Positions 58,542-64,000 of a stretch of 64,000 bases of DNA are shown one piece after another (the stretch's first letter is position 1; each line of letters begins with the position of its first letter). Origin of the DNA: UBA11740 sp035635855 (lineage in GTDB: Bacteria; Acidobacteriota; Blastocatellia; Pyrinomonadales; Pyrinomonadaceae); NCBI GenBank assembly GCA_035635855.1, contig DASQAF010000029.1:62001-126000 (forward strand), written 5' to 3'. A model generated the notes under the pieces. That model ran no database searches. It saw nothing but the letters and a program-made list of their open reading frames with translations, and was not told the origin of the DNA. The position numbers and the translations under genes are program-made.

Positions 58542-60257
58542 TCACCTTCCCGGGGCTGGCTTGCGCGGAATCTTTTCATCGCGCATCGCGGTCAGGTAAA
58601 CGAACGTGGCCATGATCGTCGCCGCCTGCTTCAGATCGTCTGCCTGAATGCGATCGAACACGTCCATGTTCGAATGGTGCGTGCGCGTGTCGTATTCAAT
58701 CTCGTCCTGAATGAATTGGAACCCCGGCAGACCGATGCGATCGAATGAAAGATGATCTGTGCCGCCCGTATTCGAAATCGACAGCGTGTTCGCGCTCCAA
58801 ACATTTTCACCCGGCTTATCGCGGAAAGACATCAGCCATTGCCGAAACAACGGCCGCACGCCTTCGTTGCCCTGCAAATAGACTCCGCGAATCTTGCCGG
58901 TGCCGTTGTCGAGATTGAAATAGGCGTCAAACTTTTCATACTCCGGCGTGGTCACAAGCCGGGGCGGCGCGGCGGGCTGGCTGTTCGGCGTGCCCGGAGG
59001 CACGACGCCGGGATTGCCGGGCTCGAGCTTTCCAAAGTGCTGCGCGACGTAAGCAGTAGACCCGAGCAGCCCCTGCTCCTCTCCAGTCCACAGTCCGATG
59101 CGAATCGTGCGCTTCGGTTTCAAACCGAGCGTCTGAATGATGCGCATCGCTTCCATAGCCACCGCAACGCCGGCGCCGTTGTCGGTTGCGCCGGTGCCCG
59201 CGTGCCACGAATCCATGTGCCCGCCGAGCATTACGACTTCATCTTTCAGAGTCGGATCGCTGCCGGGAATTTCCGCGATCGTGTTATAGCCCATCGGGTC
59301 GGCGTCCTGCCACTCAACACCAATGTTTACTTCCATCTTCACCTGTTCGCCGGCTTGCAGCATGCGCACGATGCGGTTGTAGTGTTCATTCGCCACCACG
59401 ATTTGCGGCAGAATCTTGGGCGCGTCTTTGTCATAGGCCGCCTTCTGACGCGGGGCGCCCGGACCAAACGGAACGTCAGGAACCGGCTGAGGCACGGTCG
59501 CCTGCTGCACAAAGATCGTGCCGCCATCGCCGGCGCGACTGCCGTCAACCAACACGGCCGCGCCTTCTTCCTGGGCGAACATCAGCTTGCGCACGTTGAA
59601 CTGTAGCGCCGCGCGTTGCTCAGGCGTCATGCGGAAACCACCGCCACCGCCGCCGCGATTGGGGCCGCCGCCGGGAGCCGGCGCATCGGCCAACGCCAAA
59701 AGGTTCTTCTCGTCGCGACGCGTGCCCAGCGGATCGAAACGCGCCTTCAACTCGCGCGTTGGTTGGGTCAGGACGATAGCGCCTTTCAGCTTGCCTCTAT
59801 ACTTTTCCAGATCCGCTTCGGTCTTGGCGTCGAGATAAACGACGTCGCCGGTCACGGCGCCATTTGTCGCCGGCGACCACGCCTTCGGATAAGCAATCAG
59901 CGGAATGTCCTGAGGTTCGGTTACCTGGGCGCTAAATCTCTTCAAAGTCCAGCCGCGACCAAACGGTCCCCACGGTTCCAGGTGAGCGTTCTGCATGCCC
60001 CACTTCTCCAGGGTCTCGCGCGTCCAGTTGTTGGCGCGTTTCATGTTCGGAGACGCAGTCAGTCGCGGGCCAATGACATCGCTCAGATAAGAAAGCGTCT
60101 GCATCACCTGCGAGCGTTTCATGCCTTCGTCCTTGATTCGTTCGATCGGATCGTTGGGATCAAGCGCGGGTGGCGGCCCGGGTTGTTGCCCCAACGCGGC
60201 GTACGGACTGATTAGGACGAAAAGCAGAAGGGTGGCGGCAAGTTGGCGTCGGATCAT
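58542..60257 (-). CDS. Secreted M28 family metallopeptidase with inserted PA-like domain
   Basis: 571 residues with a signal peptide (RRQLAATLLLFVLISPYAALG). The N-terminal region and a protease-associated-like insertion (about 120-290, with a GGGPNRGGGGGG run) precede the M28 peptidase domain. Its metal-binding motif pieces are GGHMDSWHAG (about residues 342-351), DNGAGVAVAMEA (about 356), the catalytic GEEQGLLGS (about 389) and the C-terminal HLSFDRIGLPGFQFIQD and HHSNMDV. These match di-zinc aminopeptidase/glutamate-carboxypeptidase-like M28 enzymes. The gene has its own promoter at 60348-60375. Confidence 0.9.
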   Translation of the reverse strand: MIRRQLAATLLLFVLISPYAALGQQPGPPPALDPNDPIERIKDEGMKRSQVMQTLSYLSDVIGPRLTASPNMKRANNWTRETLEKWGMQNAHLEPWGPFGRGWTLKRFSAQVTEPQDIPLIAYPKAWSPATNGAVTGDVVYLDAKTEADLEKYRGKLKGAIVLTQPTRELKARFDPLGTRRDEKNLLALADAPAPGGGPNRGGGGGGFRMTPEQRAALQFNVRKLMFAQEEGAAVLVDGSRAGDGGTIFVQQATVPQPVPDVPFGPGAPRQKAAYDKDAPKILPQIVVANEHYNRIVRMLQAGEQVKMEVNIGVEWQDADPMGYNTIAEIPGSDPTLKDEVVMLGGHMDSWHAGTGATDNGAGVAVAMEAMRIIQTLGLKPKRTIRIGLWTGEEQGLLGSTAYVAQHFGKLEPGNPGVVPPGTPNSQPAAPPRLVTTPEYEKFDAYFNLDNGTGKIRGVYLQGNEGVRPLFRQWLMSFRDKPGENVWSANTLSISNTGGTDHLSFDRIGLPGFQFIQDEIEYDTRTHHSNMDVFDRIQADDLKQAATIMATFVYLTAMRDEKIPRKPAPGR

Positions 60258-60347
60258 TTCGAAGCTCCTATCGGAAAATTTGATTTTGAACGTGGCTCGT
60301 TCACCGTAAAAACCAAAGCAGACGAACTTTGACTGAATTGACGTTGC

Positions 60348-60375
60348 TTATACCCGCAAAGTTACAAAGATTCAA
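60348..60375 (-). promoter_or_regulatory. Candidate promoter for the M28 peptidase gene
   Basis: On the minus strand: TTGAAT (60375-60370), a 16-bp spacer and TATAAG (60353-60348; 5 of 6). It lies about 90 bp upstream of the start at 60257. Confidence 0.5.
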
Positions 60376-60387
60376 GGTGCACGACAT

Positions 60388-60528
60388 TGTCCGCAGATTA
60401 CGCAGATTTCACAGATGGAGGAATTTCAGCAACCAAGTTTACCGGGCCGCTTTCTGAGTATGTCATTAACTCTCTTTGTCTCTGAGTCCGCGTTCTCTAA
60501 TCTGTGAAATCTGTGAAATCTGCGGACA
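60388..60528. repeat. Inverted repeat with 'tgtccgcagatt' arms
   Basis: The arms 60388-60416 (tgtccgcagattacgcagat...) and 60500-60528 are reverse complements with two or three mismatches. The loop is about 80 bp. It lies in the 350-bp gap between the divergent peptidase and hisS genes; the rest of the gap holds only the two candidate promoters. Confidence 0.85.
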
Positions 60529-60551
60529 CGCTGTTTCTGGCGCCTGCGCTA

Positions 60552-60579
60552 CTGACCCGACACAGTTTCAGGTTATGAT
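60552..60579 (+). promoter_or_regulatory. Candidate promoter for hisS
   Basis: CTGACC (60552-60557; 4 of 6), a 16-bp spacer and TATGAT (60574-60579; 5 of 6), about 30 bp before the ATG at 60609. Confidence 0.45.
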
Positions 60580-60608
60580 GGCCCGCGATTTACACCAGAG
60601 CATCTCGA

Positions 60609-62111
60609 ATGTCATCAGCTAAAACACAACCAGCGCGCGGCATGCGCGATTTTCTGCCCGCCGACGTGCGCAAACGCGAGTACGTCATCGGGGTGATCAA
60701 GCAAGTGTATGAGCGTTACGGTTTCGAGCCGCTCGAAACTCCCGCCGTCGAAAACATCGAAACCCTGATGGGCAAGTATGGCGAAGAAGGCAACCAGCTC
60801 ATCTTCAAAATTCTCAAGCGCGGTGAGCATGCCAAAACCGGCGAGGCCGATCTGGCACTGCGCTATGACTTGACCGTGCCGCTCGCGCGCGTGGTGGCTC
60901 AATATCAAAACGAACTGCCGAAATTTTTCAAGCGCTATCAAATCCAACCTGTCTGGCGCGCCGATCGCCCCGCGCGCGGCCGGTTTCGCGAGTTCTATCA
61001 GTGCGACGTTGATGTGCTGGGCTCGCGTTCGATGGTCGTCGAGGCGGAATTGATCGCCGCCGCCAGCGATGCTTTGGTCGCGTTGGGCTTCAAAGATTTT
61101 GTGATTCGCTTAAATCATCGACAGGTGCTAGCGGGCATTCTCGATCAAGCCGGCGTGGCCGCCGACAAACAATCCGACGCGCTGATCGCTCTCGATAAGA
61201 TGGACAAAGCCGGGCCCGAGGATGTCGCTCGCGAATTGAACGAGCGCGGCATTACCGGCGGATCAGCGAGCAAGCTAATGTGGTTTTTCGAGGGCCTGGC
61301 CGGAATTGAGCGCGCTGCCGGATTCGTTGATGTCGGCGAAGCGGGATCAGAACGCGTTGCCTACAACGCGAACGTCCTGGGACGTTTGGTCGAGTTTATT
61401 GGCGCGCATGAAACAGGCGCAAAGGGAGTTGATGACCTGCGCGAGGTCTTCCAGTTTGCGAATGCCAATGGAACCGACCAGCGAATCAAGCTGGATCCAA
61501 CTCTGGCACGCGGGCTGGCTTACTACACCGGCGCGATCATTGAAATTAACGTCGCTGATCTCGCTGGCAGTCTGGGGGGCGGCGGGCGTTACGATAATCT
61601 GGTGGGCATGTTTCTCGGCAAAGATGTTCCGGCGTGTGGTTTCTCGCTCGGCCTGGAACGTATCATCGTGGTGATGAGCGAACGCGAGATGTTTCCCACT
61701 CAGTTGATTTCGTCGCCGGCGGATGTGATGGTAACGATTTGGAATGAAGATTCTGTTGGCGAATCGATTGCGATGGCGACTGAGTTGAGAACTAAGGGCC
61801 TGCGTGTCGATCTCTATCCTGATGCTGATAAAATGGGAAAGCAGTTTAAGTATGCTTCGGCACGTGGGATACCATTTGTGGTGATCATCGGAGATGATGA
61901 ACGGACGCGCGGAGAGGTAGCGATAAAGGACATGCGATCGGGAGAGCAATCACGAGTCGCAGTCGAAGCATTAAGAAAATGGCTTCGAAATGAAACTCCC
62001 AATGACGCTGAGCAGACTGCGAAGAACCCTCGTGTGGAAGCACTTATGAAATGGCTTCGTAACGAGCCGGAAGCCGGCGAAGCCGGTGACAGCATAAAGC
62101 CTGGGGCGTGA
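60609..62111 (+). CDS. hisS: Histidyl-tRNA synthetase with repeat-extended C-terminus
   Basis: 500-residue class II aminoacyl-tRNA synthetase that charges tRNA-His. The N-terminus (AKTQPARGMRDFLPADVRKR) is canonical, motif 2 is FRPARGRFREFYQCD-like (PVWRADRPARGRFREFYQCD), the His-specific loop is GLAYYTGAIIEI, and motif 3 is GFSLGLERIIVVM. The anticodon-binding domain follows. The C-terminal 45 residues are odd: VEALRKWLRNE is followed by a near copy VEALMKWLRNE about 30 residues later, and the last 11 residues (GEAGDSIKPGA) are encoded by a REP element (62093-62120) that also supplies the stop codon. The core enzyme is complete. Confidence 0.95.
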   Translation: MSSAKTQPARGMRDFLPADVRKREYVIGVIKQVYERYGFEPLETPAVENIETLMGKYGEEGNQLIFKILKRGEHAKTGEADLALRYDLTVPLARVVAQYQNELPKFFKRYQIQPVWRADRPARGRFREFYQCDVDVLGSRSMVVEAELIAAASDALVALGFKDFVIRLNHRQVLAGILDQAGVAADKQSDALIALDKMDKAGPEDVARELNERGITGGSASKLMWFFEGLAGIERAAGFVDVGEAGSERVAYNANVLGRLVEFIGAHETGAKGVDDLREVFQFANANGTDQRIKLDPTLARGLAYYTGAIIEINVADLAGSLGGGGRYDNLVGMFLGKDVPACGFSLGLERIIVVMSEREMFPTQLISSPADVMVTIWNEDSVGESIAMATELRTKGLRVDLYPDADKMGKQFKYASARGIPFVVIIGDDERTRGEVAIKDMRSGEQSRVAVEALRKWLRNETPNDAEQTAKNPRVEALMKWLRNEPEAGEAGDSIKPGA

Positions 62112-62284
62112 GCCCCAGGAAAAGGGCCAAAAAAGAAACCCAAGCTCGCGAAGCGAGCGACAGCCTCGGACTAAGGCAATCGTGGATTCTTGAAAGCAGT
62201 CGTCGGCATTGGCGCTGTCGCCCGCTTCGCGGGCTCTGATTATTAATTAATTGACTTCCTGGGGCTCACGCCCCAGGCTTTATG
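62093..62284. repeat. Inverted REP pair overlapping the hisS stop codon
   Basis: The 28-bp arms 62093-62120 (cataaagcctggggcgtgag...) and 62257-62284 are perfect reverse complements. Inside, ctcgcgaagcgag (about 62144-62160) pairs with cccgcttcgcggg (about 62220-62233) as further hairpins. The left arm includes the hisS TGA stop (62109-62111). Confidence 0.85.
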
Positions 62285-62320
62285 CTCTCGCCTGCTCCGC
62301 AGGCTAACTAACTAAACTCT

Positions 62321-62866
62321 ATGTCCGATCAAACACCCGGCCAACACTATCTCGCTGATGCGCTTCGGACCTTTCGCGATTACAAAACACTCGCGGAACG
62401 CGCGTTTGCGCAAACGAGCGACGAGGACTTTTTCAAAACAATTGACGAGGAATCGAACAGCATCGCCGTCAACATCAAGCACATGGCCGGCAACATGCTC
62501 TCGCGCTGGACTGATTTTCTGACTACCGATGGCGAAAAGCCTGAACGCAATCGCGACATTGAATTCGTAATGTTGCCCGGCGCGACCAGGGACGACATGA
62601 TCGCTTACTGGGAGAAGGGTTGGCAGTGCGTGTTTGATACAGTGGAGCCTTTAGGGCCCGATGATCTGATGCGTACCGTCACGATTCGCGGCCAGGATCA
62701 CACGGTGATTCAGGCCATCAATCGCCAGCTTGCTCACTATGCTTATCACACGGGGCAGATCGTTTTTCTGGCCAAGCATTTCAAATCCAGTGACTGGCAG
62801 AGCTTGAGCGTGCCGCGGAACCGGTCGGCCGAACTTAATGCTCGGATACAGGACCCGGGGCGCTAG
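62321..62866 (+). CDS. DinB-superfamily protein (DUF1572-like)
   Basis: 181-residue four-helix-bundle protein. The likely metal-site histidines are in AVNIKHMAGN (about residue 54) and in the C-terminal NRQLAHYAYHTGQIVF (about 140). The length and WTDFLTTDGEKPERNRD segment fit DUF1572. The DinB superfamily includes thiol transferases and other metal enzymes; no specific role is shown here. It is followed by a short inverted repeat and the VOC genes. Confidence 0.85.
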   Translation: MSDQTPGQHYLADALRTFRDYKTLAERAFAQTSDEDFFKTIDEESNSIAVNIKHMAGNMLSRWTDFLTTDGEKPERNRDIEFVMLPGATRDDMIAYWEKGWQCVFDTVEPLGPDDLMRTVTIRGQDHTVIQAINRQLAHYAYHTGQIVFLAKHFKSSDWQSLSVPRNRSAELNARIQDPGR

Positions 62867-62867
62867 C

Positions 62868-62942
62868 GATTTCTTTGCGAGCTTTGCGCCTTTGCGAGAG
62901 AGACTATTTCACGCCAAGGCGCAAAGACGCCAAGAAGAAACA
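62868..62942. repeat. Inverted repeat with 'cgcaaagacgcc' arms
   Basis: The left part (gatttctttgcgagctttgcg, from 62868) and the right part (cgccaaggcgcaaagacgcc..., to 62942) are imperfect inverted copies. It fills the gap between the DinB-like gene and the VOC gene, ending about 24 bp before the latter's start. Confidence 0.7.
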
Positions 62943-62966
62943 ATTATCTGCACACCAGGAGGCAAA

Positions 62967-63332
62967 ATGTTTCTTGGATTAAGAACTGCGACCTATCATG
63001 TGGACGACATCGACAAGGCCAAGAGCTGGTACGGTGAGGTACTTGGCGTAAAGCCTTACTTTGACGAGCCTTTTTACGTCGGTTTCAATGTTGCCGGTTA
63101 CGAGCTGGGTTTGCAGCCTGGCGCGAACAGCGACGGCGATAAGGCCGATGGCGCGGTTGCTTACTGGGGCGCGGAAAACGCCGAAGTCGCATTCAAGCGG
63201 ATTATCGAACTGGGCGCCACCGTTCACGAAGCGGTCCAGGAGGTAGGCGAAGGAATCAAAGTCGCTACTGTCAAAGATCCTTTCGGCAACGTCTTCGGCA
63301 TCATTGAGAATCCGCACTTCAAAATTCAATAA
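62967..63332 (+). CDS. VOC-fold (glyoxalase/bleomycin-resistance) protein
   Basis: 121 residues from the ATG at 62967 (ribosome-binding caggagg just ahead). A single vicinal-oxygen-chelate domain: TATYHVDDIDKAKSWYGEVLG at the start and VKDPFGNVFGIIENPHF at the end, with GYELGLQP in the first half. The His and Glu metal-binding positions appear partly kept (H13 and E in GIIENP). Its stop overlaps the next start (taatg), so the two VOC genes are translationally coupled. Substrate unknown. Confidence 0.88.
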   Translation: MFLGLRTATYHVDDIDKAKSWYGEVLGVKPYFDEPFYVGFNVAGYELGLQPGANSDGDKADGAVAYWGAENAEVAFKRIIELGATVHEAVQEVGEGIKVATVKDPFGNVFGIIENPHFKIQ

Positions 63333-63694
63333 TGGTCACCGCACTCCATCATGTAAACGTAACCGTCGCGCCCGCACTCGAAGCGGCGACAAAAGAATTT
63401 TACGGTTCGGTACTCGGTCTGCGACAGGTGCCAAAGCCGGCCGCGTCCCGCCAGAGCGGCGCCTGGTACCAGATCGGCGCCAATCAATTGCATCTGTCGA
63501 TCGAAGATCAGTCAGCCAACACTGCCAGCTCGCGTCACGTCTGCTTAACCGTTGATGATCTAAGCGCAGCGGAAAAGAAATTTCGTGAGGCAGGCGTGCG
63601 GATTATTCCCGACCCACGCCCGGTTCCGAGCTCGCCGCGCTTCTATGTGCGCGATCCGGGCGGGAACCAGTTAGAGATCGTTCAAGCCAAATGA
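63332..63694 (+). CDS. VOC-fold (glyoxalase-like) protein
   Basis: 120-residue second VOC protein: ALHHVNVTVAPALEAATKEFYG at the N-terminus, QIGANQLHLSIEDQ in the middle and FYVRDPGGNQLEIVQ at the C-terminus, with His and Glu in the usual metal-site places (H7, H-in-LHLS, E in LEIVQ). It overlaps both neighbours by a few bases (start atg shares bases with the stop of the previous gene; its tga overlaps the RidA atg). Confidence 0.9.
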   Translation: MVTALHHVNVTVAPALEAATKEFYGSVLGLRQVPKPAASRQSGAWYQIGANQLHLSIEDQSANTASSRHVCLTVDDLSAAEKKFREAGVRIIPDPRPVPSSPRFYVRDPGGNQLEIVQAK

Positions 63695-64000
63695 GCTTCA
63701 CTATTATCAATCCGGAATCACTCGGCGCTCCGCGCGGTTATGCAAACGGCGTCCTAACGGAAGCCGGCGGGCGTCTGCTTTTCGTCGCGGGCCAGATCGG
63801 TTGGGACCAGAATCAAAAACTCGTCAGCGCGGACCTGGTCGAACAGTTCGATCGCGCGCTCGCGAACGTGATTTCCGTAGTGATCGAAGTAGGCGGCAAG
63901 CCGGAACAAATTGCGCGGTTGGTGATTTACGTTACCGATAAGAACGAATACAAAACCCGCAGGAAAGAGATCGGCGAGCGGTATCGCGCGCGCATGGGCA
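63691..64000 (+). CDS. RidA/YjgF family protein, partial (cut by window end)
   Basis: At least 103 residues are visible (start 63691, ATGA overlap). The sequence begins MSFTIINPESLGAPRGYANG, then has FVAGQIGWDQNQKLV and IARLVIYVTDKNEYK, all typical of RidA (enamine/imine deaminase) proteins; the arginine and the trailing glutamate region lie past the window end. RidA relatives occur in catabolic operons of aromatic amines such as aminobenzoate pathways, so it could be related to the tryptophan genes at 31-36 kb, but it lies 27 kb away. The gene continues beyond position 64000. Confidence 0.85.
   Translation, partial: MSFTIINPESLGAPRGYANGVLTEAGGRLLFVAGQIGWDQNQKLVSADLVEQFDRALANVISVVIEVGGKPEQIARLVIYVTDKNEYKTRRKEIGERYRARMG

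Noticed and set aside
58752..59606. Antisense reading frame (284 codons) in the M28 peptidase gene
   Set aside because: No recognisable domain; the minus-strand gene has complete peptidase motifs.
1..64000. tRNA, rRNA, tmRNA genes or a replication origin
   Set aside because: No cloverleaf, rRNA core sequence or DnaA-box cluster was noticed on either strand by eye; a covariance-model search would be decisive.

Overview
The window is a 64-kb chromosomal segment of a GC-rich, Gram-negative-type bacterium, most likely an acidobacterium of the Blastocatellia/Pyrinomonadales kind. This is inference from gene content: LpxD, zinc-ribbon/FHA/kinase proteins, a di-haem cytochrome of the reaction-centre-cytochrome family, many MacB-type permeases, and a dense load of REP-like palindromes. 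No rRNA, tRNA, CRISPR array, phage or plasmid gene was seen.

Layout. 0-6 kb: Nudix hydrolase, a zinc-ribbon protein with an internal duplication, a decayed REP-associated transposase among palindromes, a GHMP kinase, a DedA protein, a universal stress protein and a ROK sugar kinase. 6-17 kb: housekeeping block with purE, icd, mutS2, dnaG, rpoD and a radical SAM protein. 17-30 kb: aroB, secreted and lipid-anchored proteins of unknown role, a large radical SAM enzyme, lpxD, a transglycosylase-like protein and a di-haem cytochrome. 29.5-39 kb: a tryptophan-degradation locus (tryptophan 2,3-dioxygenase, kynureninase, benzoate/2-aminobenzoate-type CoA ligase) with an Old Yellow Enzyme-like oxidoreductase, an atypical SDR, a TIGR00725-like protein and a sarcosine-oxidase-like flavoprotein. 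39-44 kb: a phospho-signalling block (FHA-GAF-PP2C phosphatase, RDD membrane protein, Ser/Thr kinase with zinc ribbons and FHA, zinc-ribbon-FHA protein). 44-53 kb: a MacA/MacB-like operon with one adaptor, one ATPase and four permeases, interrupted by an intact REP-associated transposase. 53-64 kb: two Yip1-like membrane proteins, an orphan DppD/DppF ATPase pair, a TPR protein, an M28 peptidase, hisS, a DinB-like protein and a VOC-VOC-RidA operon cut by the window end.

The tryptophan genes suggest this route: TDO makes N-formylkynurenine, kynureninase gives anthranilate, the ligase makes anthraniloyl-CoA, and the OYE-like and SDR proteins may act on the CoA thioester. The formamidase and a flavin monooxygenase are not in the window.

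The most unusual property is the repeat load. At least eight families of short inverted repeats fill gaps between genes. Several copies lie inside reading frames without breaking them (mutS2 twice, the radical SAM gene at 15 kb, aroB, the flavoprotein gene at 38 kb), and others form the end of hisS and the start of purE. One intact transposase (48.1-48.8 kb) sits between perfect 33-bp inverted copies of one family, and kynureninase is bracketed by direct copies of another. All repeat matches were made by eye; no alignment or search was run.
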